DNA of 64,000 bases from Embiotoca jacksoni (GCA_022577435.1 JAKOON010000011.1:9654992-9718991), one strand, 5' to 3'. Positions 1 to 12,580 are shown, counted from the stretch's first letter. Program-made: numbers and translations. The notes: generated from the sequence alone by a model not told the origin.

Positions 1-271
1 TGTGGCTGGTCTGCGTCTCGGCCTCGATGCGGACGTGTCCCCCATCGTTCTCCTTGCGGTCCCGGTTCGAGTTGTTGCGCGAGTGTCGGCTCTGGTTGGT
101 GATGAGGGACGGGATGGTCTCGGCCGCGTCGGTCTTGATAAAGAGCCCGTGCAGCGTGGCCGCGGTGCCCTGGGAGATGGTGGTGGTCTGGTGGGGGGAG
201 TTGGACTCGTCCGAGTCCCGGCAGTAGATCACCCCGCTCTGAGAGACGTGGATGCTGGGAGCGCAGCCCAT
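1..271 (-). CDS. pde8b: pde8b first coding exon (cAMP phosphodiesterase 8B, N-terminus, partial)
   Basis: On the minus strand the ATG at 271 opens a frame that stays open to the window edge: 90 codons plus one base. The protein begins MGCAPSIHVSQSGVIYCRDS, the very conserved start of PDE8B. PDE8A shares only the first few residues. Gly2 and Cys3 fit N-myristoylation and palmitoylation, which would tether the enzyme to membranes. Later in the exon come a Ser/Thr/Gln-rich stretch and an Arg/Asn-rich stretch, ending in an EAETQT motif like that of mammalian PDE8B. PDE8 enzymes are high-affinity, IBMX-insensitive cAMP hydrolases with REC-like, PAS and HD-type catalytic domains; all of those lie off the window to the left. 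Exon 1 is CpG-rich. Gene position near crhbp agrees with vertebrate synteny. No splice donor is visible, so the exon may continue leftwards. Confidence 0.93.
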   Translation of the reverse strand, partial: MGCAPSIHVSQSGVIYCRDSDESNSPHQTTTISQGTAATLHGLFIKTDAAETIPSLITNQSRHSRNNSNRDRKENDGGHVRIEAETQTSH

Positions 272-450
272 ACCTCCGCGGCGGCACGCCTCCGGATTCG
301 GATCCCGGAGAAAGAACGGCGACACACGGGTACCAGCTTCCTGCCGTCCACCGCTGCCTGCACATCGGCTGCGGGGCTCTCCGGGCACCGGCTGCGGGCT
401 CTGATCGCTCTCTCCTCCGCTCTCCTCCGTTAGAGAACATGGAGGGAAGA
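272..450 (-). promoter_or_regulatory. CpG-rich 5' flank / 5' UTR of pde8b
   Basis: GC- and CpG-rich sequence directly upstream of the pde8b start codon, in sharp contrast to the AT-rich DNA beyond about 450. This looks like the 5' UTR and CpG-island promoter. I see no TATA box, and the transcription start cannot be placed from sequence. Confidence 0.5.
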
Positions 451-1366
451 TGATTCTTTAATTCATGAATCCGGAGTCTCTTCGGCCGCCGTTACAGCAG
501 CATCTTTGATTTCGGTATCATATTGAGGACAAAACGTATTTCGAGCTGAAACCAGCTGATGGCCTGAAAATACTAAACGGACGGAACCAGCTGGCTGCTC
601 TTCATCTTCATCACCTCCTGCTTTATATCCGGCTTCATCCTCTGTGACATGATGTGTGTGGAGAGAATGCATCTCTCCGTTTCTCTACTTTAGTGATTCT
701 GCCTGCTGATCATTGGCCGCGGTCCACCCACCCCACCACAACCCCACCTCCTCCCCTCATCACACTAATATTATATCACCTCCATCTCTCCGCCGTGACC
801 TGCTCATCTCCCAGGAGGCCATGCTCTGACTCCGGGGGTCATGTACAGCCTGGCGGTGCTGAATTAGACACACAGTGATGCTGTCAGTATGACATAGGAT
901 GGATGAGGAGACACTCACTTCCTGAAACACCTTTCAGCTTCTAGTTTTTAGATTTCATATAATCTTAAATTTAAGTGTTAGTGAGCGTGACAAAATGATT
1001 TAGGGTGATCTTTGACACCTTACCTTTGAATGTGACATCATCACCAATGATGTTGATCTGCTGATTGTTTCCTCAATTAATCAATTAATTGTTTGGTCTA
1101 TAAAAAAACCTGAACTATCTTTTTTTTTTATAATGAATCACATGACGACATGAACTGGTTCTCACAGAGAATAATCGTTCAGCTCCACAGTTTCTCTCAT
1201 CTCTAACCCTTTGTTTTAGTGTCTTTCAGCTCATTGTTTTGGTTCCCTGCATCTTTACTGTTGTGGTTCACTCTTTCTGCTCTCATCCATCAAGCTTTTA
1301 GACATAGCAGACAGCAGCTGACAGAGTGAACGCAAATTAGCTACATGGACAGAAACAAGACTCTAA

Positions 1367-1709
1367 ATCACAGACTGTATATAAAAGTGTTCGTAGCTTC
1401 CAGTTCTGAAAAATGAGGCTGATGCAGAAATGTCTTAAGCTGCAATACCACCAAGTGCCACTAGAGGTTGGCTCCAAAAAGCCTCTGGCTCCATAGACTC
1501 CCATTCAACTTCTCTCATCAAATACAAAATCAATAATAAAGTTATCATGGTCTTCTTCGGTAAAGTCACTCCTTCTTATTAGTTTTCTGGCGTTCCATCT
1601 GAAAATGATTAATTCATTAATGATTAATTAATTATTAATCAATTCGAAAATAAGCTTCAAAAAGACGTGTTATTGGGGGCGTGTCTGTTTGATTGACAGG
1701 TCTGTGGTG
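1367..1709 (+). repeat. Dispersed repeat, copy A (family of three in this window)
   Basis: About 340 bp closely matching 18051-18380 and 22253-22516, all in the same orientation. Shared landmarks are a TATATAAAAGTGTT start, a GCAATACCACC block, GCCACTAGAGGTTGGCTCC, GACTCCCATTCAACTTCT and, in copies A and B, a TGTTTGATTGACAGG end. No terminal inverted repeat was found. It is probably a non-autonomous transposon; the family is not identified. Confidence 0.8.
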
Positions 1710-4469
1710 CAGTCAGGTTACAGCTGGGCAGGACGTAGTATCGTCAGGTTTCCTATCAAATCAGTCAGATCTACCGCTTGTTTAAAGTTCTTAAATATCT
1801 CCTTTACATCACAGGTATCTAGATCAAGTTCAGATATTAGAATCCATTCATACACACAGTTCATCTGCTGGTAAATTAAAGCATGTCTTCAAACATTCAC
1901 TCTTTCATCATTCAGTATTTTCGATCCTGAAACGAGCTCTTTAACGCTTCATGTAGGAGCAGGTCTGACTCGTCCTTCTAGCAAAGCGTATAATTTTAGT
2001 GACACTAAAACAAAGATCAGCATCACTTCATCCAGATTAGTCCACACGTACCACATTAATACACAGAGTTGATTTATTGACTCATCTGGGGAGCAATTAG
2101 GTAGGATACCTTAAAAATAAGAGATGGAAAAACAGGCCTTATGCTTTTTGATGCTAATGTTTTAAAGTGAATAAGGAAAAGTTAACATTAAGAGCTGTAT
2201 GTTAAAGGAGAACAACTCTTAGGTGAAAAGTCCAGTTAATCTAGCAGATACCAGTTTAACTTAACAAATTCTACTTCACTACAATTTAGAGAGAAATAAT
2301 TTTCTTTTTACTCTGCTGTATTTCTTTACTTGCTTTAAGTACAGGCTACTTTACATATTAAGATTTTACATACAGTGCATGTCAATGAAAACGTGATTTT
2401 CTGATTAAATATGAGACATTGTTACATTAAACCACTGAACTCATTTAAAATGAGCTGCAGCAGCTATAACATCCAAAACTGGACACACATTTAAAGATCA
2501 GCAGTGATACTTCAAGTCTAATTCAACATTTTCACAAAAAGTAAATGATCAGACTTTAAGTAAAAGCTGTCTTATTTATGAACTCTATATACTCTACGGT
2601 ATATACTGTATCAGCAGTATTAAATGATCTGTTGAGGCTGCCCCCTGGTGGCCGGACACACGTTCAACTGGTGGTTCAAACAACATCTACACAGACAACC
2701 AACATATCTCTTCATACATGTCAGAGTTCATAATCACAGCTGTTCAGTTATATATTTTGGGGTTTTAAAGTTCCCACTTTTTACAGCCCAGTCTGGCAGA
2801 ACAATTACAAACAGCTATTAAATTACTTTTTGTGAGTTTTACACATCACCTCCAACCATTAAGAGCAAAGAGAGCTGCTTGTTTACTTATTTATATCAAC
2901 TACATATATGTGGAAAAAAAAAAGTTTTCTTGTTGTTTAAATCATTTTGATGAGATAAAAGTAAAATAAATCTGTTTTAGCAGCACAGAGGAGTAAATAA
3001 CAGTAATTTTAGGCTCTAATATAGCACATTTTAATTCATAACTGTCCACATAGCCACAGTGAGCTTCTTTAAATCCCTCATGTCAATTTTATTTTTAATA
3101 TTATTTCTATTCGGATATTTATGATTTTTTTTTTTTTTTGTGGCTCTTAATGAGAAGTAAGCAGAGTGTGGCTTGTTAGTGTGTGTTGTGCGATTCAAAA
3201 GAATAATTATTTGTCCATGTTCTGCATTAAAGTGAAGTGATTTCCCTGAAGAGTGAGACATACAGGCCTTAAGTTGTTCCCTCCCAGCAGGACTTTCTAT
3301 TGATTACAGTGAGTTCCTACCTGTTGAGGTCCATTTGGAGAAACCGCCTCTGTTGACAGACTCATTCTTACAGCCTCGATGTTTCCTCCTTCAATACGAC
3401 ATTAAAATAAATATAATAGAAACGTTTTCACTTCTGCACGTGTCTGAGCTGCCGCGGGTCTCTGCAGGCACCGACCGGAGGGCTGGTTCGATGTCGGCCT
3501 CTGAACTTCAGAACCTCCCCGGTTCAGACCGCACCGCGCAGACTCGGTGTCCGTGCGGCCCTAGTGTCCAACAGTGTCTCACCGTGCAGCAGAGAGGTGG
3601 AAGGAGAGTTAGGACCACAGGATGAAGAAAAAAAAACACCGAGTTTATACCATAAACAGAGACAGGAAGGACCTACAAATACTTTAATTTTGTATAAACT
3701 GGAGGAGAACACAATGCTGATATTTTATGTCTATCCAAATTAGAAAATAAACACACCGAATATATAATGCGGGATACAGGTTAGGTCTTTAAAACACGTG
3801 AAGGAATAAACAAATTTATGTTTTATTTAAATGCAACTTTTCAAACTAACATGCAAAGTAAATAAAGGTCTTGGTGCAGCTGTACATGCACAGTCTGCTG
3901 ACCTGTTTGGTTTCCTTCTCTGCTGTCTTCACTGCACTTTGGACAAAAAGAAAAGTGTCTGTCCTGCAGTGTCCCTTAAAAACTAGAGCCAATCAGTACG
4001 TGGGATACAGGACAAGTGAGAAAATAAAGTGGGACACCTGGTCACTTTACTGATCATTTTTAATTTACTTTCACTATTTTTACTTTAAACGTTCAGAAAT
4101 CATCTTAAATCTAAAATGTAGGCCTATCTTAGAGTAAATACATGTTGCTGTAAATTAAACTACTAAACAGGATATAAAGTAATAAACATTAGTTCCTCCT
4201 TGACCAGCAACAACAGTAAAATGTTGATATCCAGTTTAAGCCAATGATATTCAGTATCTAATGATGTGTTTGTGAAAGCCTAACTTCTTTTACTGTTGAT
4301 ATGACGTGTAATTGGGCTGCAAACACAGCTGAGACTGAATCAAACTGTTGTAAAACTAAAACAAGGAGCTGAAAGACAGTAAAAGACTGCTATTTTATTG
4401 CTTTTCTATTATTATATTCTATTCTAGTATTTTATTCTATTATTTCTATTATTATCTTATTGCTTCTGT

Positions 4470-4544
4470 ATGCTGCTGTAGCGAAAAAATTTCCCCTCGG
4501 GGATTAATCAAGTAAATACCTACCTACCTACCTACCTACCTAAA
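4470..4544 (+). repeat. LINE-type 3' tail with CCTA microsatellite
   Basis: A stretch reading TTCCCCTCGGGGATTAATCA runs straight into about six copies of TACC/CCTA. Fish LINE 3' ends often finish with a 'ccc-ggg-at(c/t)aataaa' motif followed by a short tandem tail, so this is probably a truncated LINE copy. Confidence 0.45.
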
Positions 4545-6058
4545 GTGCTCCATTGAGCTGAGGCCGTCAGGTATCGCTCCACAGTGTGTAATATACTCTA
4601 CAGTCCACCAGAGGATGACTAACCTAAGTGTAAAAGATACACGCATGTATGACCAGGGTCACAGAAGGAGGTCACATGACGGAGAATTTTTATTTGATTT
4701 AATCTGGACGAACGATGTCCACGTCTGTGAGACATCAGAAGTCAATGTAGATTTCTTTCAGGTTACGTACATTTGTTATATATTATTTAACGTGTTTAAT
4801 TTATGTATCGCATGTAATAGTAACTTACGTGATATACATAAAGTCATGTAAAATGATCTATTTTAACCCAAACCTTCATCTTTTCATTAACCTAATGTGG
4901 TGTTTTTTGGTGCCCAAATCTTTCCTTTCAGTTCACGTGAAACTGACACGGTGTCCTCTAGTGGATGACGAGTGTATTACAAGCTTCAGTGTGACATCAG
5001 GTCGGCTGCAGAGCTCTGGGATACTTCTCTGTTACAATCCATTTTATATAAAAAATTGTATTACGGCAGTTTTTTTAGGACTTTCAGGGAGAGACGCTCG
5101 GCTCTACAAATGAAATAATTTCCTAGCGACAGAGGAAAATAGAAGGTAGTCAATAGAAGATTATTGATCTGTCTGTTCTATGTTATCACCTGACGGGTCG
5201 CTGAGTGCATCGATTAGTCTCAGGCAGTTCATTGTTCAGTTTCTAACCAACAGGAGCAGAGAGCCTGGTACATATTCATAGAGAAGGGAATGTGGGGGTG
5301 AAGGGGAGGAGGAGCTGGGCTCATATTGAGACGCTTCGACTCTGCAGCGTGACATTTACATGATGTTTGACAGCTGAACAACAAACCTCCGGCTGCAGTT
5401 TGTCCACATCAGACACGGTTCGTTTTTTTTTTGTGTTTTTTTTACCTGGAATGTGGATGCTGACTGAATCAATCGTCCACAAGACATGAGAGTTATGCAA
5501 GTCTGAAAGATTGAAATTTTTTTTATTCTCGATGTCAGCACATAAAACCAGAGCAACTGTCTGTGTGATCAAACTGTTTTAATCCCTGTTCTAACAGGAG
5601 TCGTATCCAGGTCTCACAGTAAAGTGGAAAAGAGCCAGACTGAACACCAGAACAAGATTCAAATCAAAACATATTTTTGATTTGGAAAATATCTTTGTGC
5701 TGATAGGAAGATGTTAATTTCAAAGTCTAGATCAACTAAGAAGAGGCTTTGTCTCCAGATATTCACACACAATTTGTTTTTTTTTACATCACTAAGCAGA
5801 AGCTACTGACACGTATAATAAACCTTTAGATTAGATTCAGTGAAGAAACTTTTACTTTATAGCTTTTTTTTTTATCTTTGTAAAAATGAATAAACATTAT
5901 AAATTTGATTAAAATCAAAAACAATGAGCTGACCCTCATTATCAGGAGGGGGTAGTTATTTTCTACCCCTGAATTTCATTTTGTTTGATTTGTTTAAATC
6001 AGATGGTTTAATCCAGGGGTGTGATTGATCAGCAAAACATGTTCAGGTGTCCAATTAA

Positions 6059-6101
6059 GAAAAAAATAAAAAAATAAAAAAAAAAAAAAAAAAAAAAAAA
6101 A
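6059..6101 (+). repeat. Poly-A tract
   Basis: A-rich run with two T interruptions, then more than 20 uninterrupted A. It may be the tail of an old retroposed copy, but no body or target duplication was recognised upstream. Confidence 0.8.
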
Positions 6102-6573
6102 GTAATTCCTCTGCAGCCCAGCAGAGGGCGTGAGAAGTACAGTGGGTGGAATCTCTCTTTACAAGCAGCAATGACAGCAAATCACAACAGAACAACTGAA
6201 GAAAAACCTGATTCATATTTGTCAGTAATCAACAATGGATTAAAATGGAAGGACGCATTTTCACAGGAAACAATAATGTAAACAGTAAACAGCTGTGTTT
6301 CATCAAATAAACAGAAAAAAAATGGCAAAATAATTCCCTATAGAATAAATAAACTGAATGTTTAGTGTTAATTCTTGACTGTTTATGAAATATAGAAATG
6401 AGTAAAACAGGTGAAGACACCTGGAAGCTGAAGATGCGGAATGTCCTCTCATCCTGTTTTCCAGGATTTCAGTCTCTTTTGCTCAACTTGCAAGAATGTG
6501 TATCTTCCACCGTTATGACATCAGCGGGCCTTTGTTTCTCTAAATCTGAATTATACACGGCTAAACTGAATCC

Positions 6574-6578
<5 letters not shown>

Positions 6579-6629
<51 letters not shown>
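6579..6629 (+). repeat. (AC)n microsatellite
   Basis: About 25 uninterrupted AC units. It lies 42 bp from a long TG tract on the same strand, so the two tracts are inverted repeats of each other. Confidence 0.97.
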
Positions 6630-6630
<1 letters not shown>

Positions 6631-6669
6631 GGGTGAAAGCCTCCTTCGTGCATCAAAGTGTAACATAAG

Positions 6670-6671
<2 letters not shown>

Positions 6672-6761
<90 letters not shown>
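6672..6761 (+). repeat. (TG)n microsatellite
   Basis: About 45 uninterrupted TG units, followed after a short break by another TG-rich patch (6781-6790). Open frames here are repeat artefacts. Confidence 0.97.
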
Positions 6762-6764
<3 letters not shown>

Positions 6765-8212
6765 GTTTGTTCCTACATGCGTGTGTGTGTGCAGACATAC
6801 ATGATGCCTGAGGTTATGCGGCTGTTGCAGACCTTTCACTTCAGTCATCAGTTTACTGAAGACAGCAGGGCGTGAAAAGTAAAAGTGCTCTTTTAAAAAT
6901 TATCCACCGTAATACAGTTATGTACTTTCTCATCATCGACCCATGTTCCAATTAGTTATTTTCATGTAAAGGAATAAGCTATAAAACACGTGTTTACAGT
7001 CATTTTAATGCCCATTATTTATTTATTTTCTTTTTAGTGCTGATGTGACTATTTCCTACAGGAAGGTCATTTAGATTTATTCTACAGGAAACAGGAATGG
7101 ATCAGTAGATGCAGTTCTTTTCTATGCTGAGTGAAGATATTTCATCTGCTTCGTGTAGACTAGAGGATGACAGAAGACATGTTAGACTGATCAAATATTT
7201 CAGAAGATGAACCCGACAGCTTCATTTATTATTTTACTTAACATCACCACAACCTGTTGTAAAATGCTCCTTCGAGTCTCATTATGAAATATTGTCCTTG
7301 TTTTACTGCACTTGTAATACATGAAATAGAAAGATGAAAGATTTTGATTTCACACTCTGAACAAAGAACCAATAACTTGGCTGTCATGTCAGGGGTCGGT
7401 GGTCGTGTCTTTGCTTGCCCTCCTCGCTGGCGTTGATGGAAGGAGGAGGTGCTGCAGCCTCTCAGTTATCTCAGAAGGATATGATCGAGCCTGGACCGGT
7501 GTGACGTCCTCTCCTCTCTGTCCTACTTCATATCAGTCCGATCCGAATATACAGTATCGACAGGAGACCGTCAGTGAGGTGTGACTTTAAATTTGAGGCG
7601 TGACGTAAGTTTTCATTAGCGTGTAATGTCTGCTGACCGAGGGGGCTGTTTATCAGTTTCAGGGGGGAGGAGATACCAACAATCTCAGTCCAGTCACAGC
7701 TTCTCAGTCACAGCGTTTGGCTGCAGACCGTGTGAATTTGCATTGGCACGTGTGCTGCTCTTATCTGCCATCTCCGTTTTTTTTTCATAAACTCTTGACA
7801 ATAACGAATGCTTACATGAAAACCAACAGATAAATACACTTTGTTTTGTTTTTAGGATCTGGTCTTGAAAATGCCAGAGAAGCACACGTTAACAGAAATG
7901 TCAGCGCGAAGCTTCGGGCTCTCCGTGTGACGTTTTAGTTGACGGGTTATGTGTCGACTATTTTAGGGTAGATTTGTTTGAAAATGTTGATCTGTGTCAG
8001 TCCACATTCAAACATTTCACCAGTTGTTTCATGGAGTGCACACGTTCATTTTCCACCAGAGCATGGATTATAATTACTGTCCCTGAAGTCCAACCAGCAG
8101 GTTAGAGTTTATTCTTAACCTGTAAAATATCTACAAGTTGTATTGGAACAAAATTTGGTACAAACATTTATACTTGCCAGACAATGAATCCTGAAGACTT
8201 TCATGATGTCCA

Positions 8213-8350
8213 CTTTTAACAGGAAGAAAAAAGAACCGTCAACAAGAAGGAAAAACTTTATTTTAACAGGAAGAAAACCTCCAACAACAAGAAGGAAAAA
8301 AACTCACTTTTAACAAGAAACCTGTGGCAGTGGGAAGGAAAAAAACTCAC
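8213..8350 (+). repeat. Degenerate tandem repeat (AACAGGAAGAAA unit)
   Basis: Three to four diverged copies of a 40-50 bp unit built on 'ttttaacaggaagaaaacctccaa' and 'aaggaaaaaactcac'. It resembles a motif common in fish dispersed repeats, locally multiplied. Confidence 0.55.
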
Positions 8351-9688
8351 TTTTAAGATAACTTAAACTTCATATCTGATCAATTTACAGATGATTAATT
8401 TTAACAGATGTTAAGAGTAGTTACAGTACGGACATACACAGCTTCAGCTCCATGCAGCCAGGCAGTGCAGCTACATCTTGGACCTCACTGACTGTCTGTA
8501 TACTGTTAGTACTCTGCTTTTTGAATATACATGTCACATTAAGTGTCACATCATCTCTGCTTTCTGTCATGTCTGCAGAGCCTCTCCCTATAGTAGTGGT
8601 GTGTAACTCTACTCAGAGTACAGCCGATCATAAGTGGAGACATCTTTGTCCAAAGAGCTGCAGTTACAGATGTTTGTCCTTCCTCCTGCGACGGTGAAAG
8701 TATATTTGAGTACTCTTATTTGCTTAAGTGGACAGTAATTATGTGGGAGCACGCCCCACTGAAAGATAATGTACATAAGTTCTAAAGAGGACATAGTGGG
8801 GAGCATCTAAATTTGATGGAGCCTCATGAAGCTTCATCACTAGCACTTAATGGCTTCTGCTATTCAGCCAGAGCTCTCAGGGCCAAATGAAAAGCTGAAG
8901 TTGCTCAAGTGGACGCCTTCTTTACAGATTCATCAGAAAGTACAAACTCACTGTGCACGTCGCTTTAAAGAGGCAGAAAGTAGGTTTAATGACTGTCACC
9001 ACATGGAGACGTCTGTATGCAAATCTCAGAACACATCAAATCTGTGTGCCTAATGAAAAGTGTTTGTAATTTAAAATGTATGTTTAATGGAAAATCTCCA
9101 CCATTAAAGAGCAGCAGCCATCAGATTTCTGCTAAACTCACCAGGTGAAGTGGATGCAGTAGGAGACGTGGTGTATTAATGATAGAAATAAACAAAATAT
9201 AAAACCCTGGAAAGAGAAAATAGGAGGTTTACTTTGTCTTTAAAGGGTTCATTATGCTCCGAACCCGGTGAGTGCTCTCTACATCATATTTATTTTAGAA
9301 AATAAATGCAGTGTTTGGAGTTTCAATATGTCGCGAGTACAGAAGGAATGAAACTAAACATGTAATTTGGCGTCCAGATGAAGAAAAGAAAGAAAGCATT
9401 TCCACTTAAAACTGCTCCATCGCAGCATCACACCAAAGCATGTCATACACCCGTCAGTCCACTAGAGGACACCATGTCAGTGTCACGTTTTACCTCCGCT
9501 AGGCTTGAAAAAAACACGCATGTTTGACGTGGGAAGAAGAAGGAGGAGATAAAATATCTAAATGGAGGTGGAAAAAAGGTGGGTTTGAAAAGTTGCCATT
9601 CAGTTTGAAATCACATCCGGAGAATTTGTGACAAACAAAACAACAGATGAAACAAAAAAAATATGTCAAAACGTATCAAAATGTCGTT

Positions 9689-9710
9689 AACAACAACAAC
9701 AACAACAACA
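9689..9710 (+). repeat. (AAC)n microsatellite
   Basis: Seven AAC units. Confidence 0.9.
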
Positions 9711-12135
9711 TACAGTGTTTATACTGAAGCATGTTTCAAACAACTGTCATCTCCCCCTTCAAAGATTGGTTAATTGTTAATAGTTTGCTGGGTCTTTGTG
9801 ATTGACATGAAATATACAGAATGATGTTACAGGTGCAGACAGAAAAAGGTGTTCTGGGTAACGGTAGGCATCGTGTGAAGCTGCGTTTCAACCAAGCTTG
9901 AACATTCAAATATAAAAGTGCGATCCCTGCGTGTTCACCTGCTTCTGACTGGTTCAGTAGAAGATAATTATTTAACTGGACAGAAAACCTCGGAATTATT
10001 TTTAAGGTTTTTAGATCAGGATTTATTTTAACTATTTCTTCTTTGTCTCATTAATATGGAAGGCATCAGTCTACTTTATTTATTGGTGAAACAAAATGAA
10101 AACATTTTTTTTTTTACTTTGTGACATATTTCATAAAATATAAAACATATCCAGAATCCTATTTGCCTTCTGGGCATGTGAAAGCATTTTCATGGATTTT
10201 CCATTTTCTGATATGTTATTTCTGAATCTATTCCGGCACTCGTACCTTATCTTGCAGAAACAAACATGTTGTTTTGAGCGTGGATTACACAGAGGTCCAA
10301 TTTCTGCATTTGAATGGATTGACCTTCTGAGCAGCCTGCGGCACCTGCAGACGGCGGAGACCGAGTCCAGACAGGTGGACGACAGGCTCCGAGTGTCCTT
10401 GACTTTCGGTAGAGTCTGAATGCAGCCGGAAACTTTTCATCAGTCGTGTATTTTTCTGATTTAATCTGACTGTTAATGAGGTTTTTCTGCCCAGAAAACA
10501 TGTAAATGATGCTTTACAGATGCTACAGTGTGGTTTTAAAGGAAGAGCCAGATGTGTGACAAAAACACAATCATGATGAGAGAAATGAATCCAAATCATA
10601 ATCAACAAATTGGCATGAAGCTTGTTTGGTATTGTGGCATCATTTGTGATTTGTTTACAATTTATCATTCAGATTTTAAACTCTGGGAGTATTAAACTCT
10701 CCCAGATAGAAAAGCATGTAATGTTTGTTTGGAGTCTTCTCACCCTCTGAAAATGAGCTAGACTGCAGTGCCGAGGGCCGCCGGGTTTGTTGTGACCGGA
10801 TCGCACGAGGCAGGCGTGAAAGCAGCTCAGTGAACGGACTCAGGGTGTGAAGTGAAGGCTGTATAAATCATGTCAGGTTGTTACATGAGTTCCACGCTGC
10901 TGCAGGGTGAATGTTAAGTTTCCAGTTTTACTAGCAGACAGTTGAACAGATTCCTGCATCTCTCTCAGGTCCACCTCCTCCCTCAAACATTCATCTATGT
11001 TTTCCAGGTGATCTGCTGTCAGTGCATGAATTGCAGACATTAGGTTAGTTTACTCTCCTTCTAATTACACAAACCACTGAGACTGTAAATTCAGACCATA
11101 TGAATGTGTTACGGAAACAAAAAGACAGAGTTGTGTAACTTAAGAAAAAGTAAATTCAGTTTTATAGTGATGATGCTCTTACATCCTCACAGTCAAACTT
11201 CATTTAATCCATCTCTCATTAAGATTAGTGACATTCAAAGCGCTTTACAGGTGTCATGTTAATAAGAAAGTATAAATGTAAACAATAAAACACTTTGAGA
11301 TAAATAGACATCAACATTTGACTTCAAATAAAAAGAAAGCGTCGTGGGATTGTTTTTGGTGCCATTTTTATGATTTTATAGTCTCATATTTATTTGTAGA
11401 TCAGTTTATGTCTTAAACATTACATCTCCTTATTCCTTTCTTGATTCGGTAAGATGCAGCTTTGGGGCAAAGCAGTTTATATATACCAAGTATTGTACCC
11501 TGCAGGGATAATAGCATTAAATATCAACCTTTAAATGCCTGTTTTGATGTAAATATATGTTTTCTTACCAGATTAGCTTTCGTCATTATGGCTCAGAGAC
11601 AGAAAGCCCTCGGCGTTAAATTTAATTCAATTGATAAATCAAATTAAATGAATGAATCCTGATTTCCTCCCATGCAGTTTTAGTTTGGTTCACTCTGCTT
11701 GTTTATATTTGTTTTCATTGCGCAATCATTATTTCCTTGTTTGCTTCGAAACTCTATCTTGACCTATGAGAAATAGTAAAAGAAAAAAAGTCCTATTTAA
11801 AAGTTATCATTTAGTAAAATAATATCACATGGTTTTCATCAGCAGATGAAGTTCAGTTGTAGATGTTTTATATAAAAGATCATCATTATTTTTCCTCATC
11901 ATAAGTGAGTTTGCTTTAATTTTCTATTTACAGACATGAAATTTTGATTCATAATGAAAGTATCCTTAAAATCTGAGTGAAGAGTTTCCATTCTAATGTA
12001 AACATGAGTATTAAAACTGTTCTGCTCCACTTTATTTATTTTGTTTAATGTTTACCTGCAAAAAGAATCAGGAAAGTTAGAAAGTGAACGTGTGTGGGGA
12101 AATTTAAGTAAGTCTCCATCATGGATCAGCTGTTT

Positions 12136-12142
12136 GATGATA

Positions 12143-12178
<36 letters not shown>
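12136..12178 (+). repeat. (ATG)n trinucleotide microsatellite upstream of crhbp
   Basis: Near-perfect ATG/GAT triplet run, about 310 bp upstream of the crhbp start codon. On the minus strand it reads as poly-His in a spurious frame. Confidence 0.95.
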
Positions 12179-12322
12179 GCTGCGGAAGGACTGCAGCAGC
12201 AACCTGGGACACTTTGATGGAGGATGACGCGTGATTTGTGTGTTGTGTCTCTCTCTATATGTCCATCTCTCTGCTTCCTCTTCATCCCTGCTCTCGTCAC
12301 AACCACGCAATCGGTTGGGTAA

Positions 12323-12350
12323 GGGAGGGGTAGGGAGGGAAGGGGTGGGG
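12323..12350 (+). promoter_or_regulatory. G-rich block in crhbp promoter (possible G-quadruplex)
   Basis: Five to six runs of three or four G separated by one or two bases, ending about 70 bp before the TATA box. The spacing fits a G-quadruplex and also Sp/KLF-type binding. Both readings are inference. Confidence 0.5.
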
Positions 12351-12370
12351 TGCAGTGGAGAGGAGGGGTC

Positions 12371-12398
12371 CACGGTGGGTGACAGCCACCGTGTCACC
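12371..12398. promoter_or_regulatory. Nested inverted repeats in crhbp proximal promoter
   Basis: CACGGTGG (12371-12378) is mirrored by CCACCGTG (12386-12393). Overlapping these, GGTGACA (12378-12384) is mirrored by TGTCACC (12392-12398). The block sits 23-50 bp before the TATA box and could bind a dimeric factor. No factor is assigned. Confidence 0.4.
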
Positions 12399-12420
12399 GG
12401 ATCGATAGAGAGTTTGGTCG

Positions 12421-12427
12421 TATAAAA
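12421..12427 (+). promoter_or_regulatory. TATA box of crhbp
   Basis: TATAAAA lies 64 bp before the end of the 5' flank (start codon at 12491). A start about 25-30 bp downstream would give a 5' UTR of roughly 40 bases. The TATA box suggests tightly regulated rather than housekeeping transcription. Confidence 0.75.
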
Positions 12428-12490
12428 AGCTGCGGCGGCCGCTGAGCAGCTCAGACTATTCCTCCGCTCAGGTGCGCCGTGCAGACAGAG

Positions 12491-12580
12491 ATGCGCGTCA
12501 TGGAGCGCACGTTCCGGGAGCAACTCTTCTTTCTGGTGTTGTGTCTGTCGGTCCTCAAAGGAGACTCCAGATATATCGAG
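12491..12580 (+). CDS. crhbp: crhbp exon 1 (signal peptide)
   Basis: Encodes 30 residues: a basic start, a hydrophobic core FFLVLCLSVL, and a mature start near GDSRYIE, matching human GESRYLE. Ends in phase 0 at a GTAAGA donor. Confidence 0.93.

Larger units (their letters stand above)
451..12320. other. Gene-free spacer between pde8b and crhbp
   Basis: No exon could be supported here on either strand; open frames are short and unlike known proteins. In human, AGGF1 and ZBED3 would lie in this interval, but I see no trace of either. The spacer holds a dispersed repeat (1367-1709), a CCTA repeat (4517-4542), poly-A (6059-6101), paired AC/GT microsatellites (6579-6761), a degenerate tandem repeat (8213-8350) and an AAC repeat (9689-9710). 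Two GC-richer islets (about 3420-3620 and 10310-10420) stand out but have no assignable coding content. Confidence 0.6.

Noticed and set aside
6398..6811. 137-residue frame and other CVCV/THTH frames over CA/GT repeats
   Set aside because: Microsatellite translation; likewise at 21733, 33555, 60482 and 61903.
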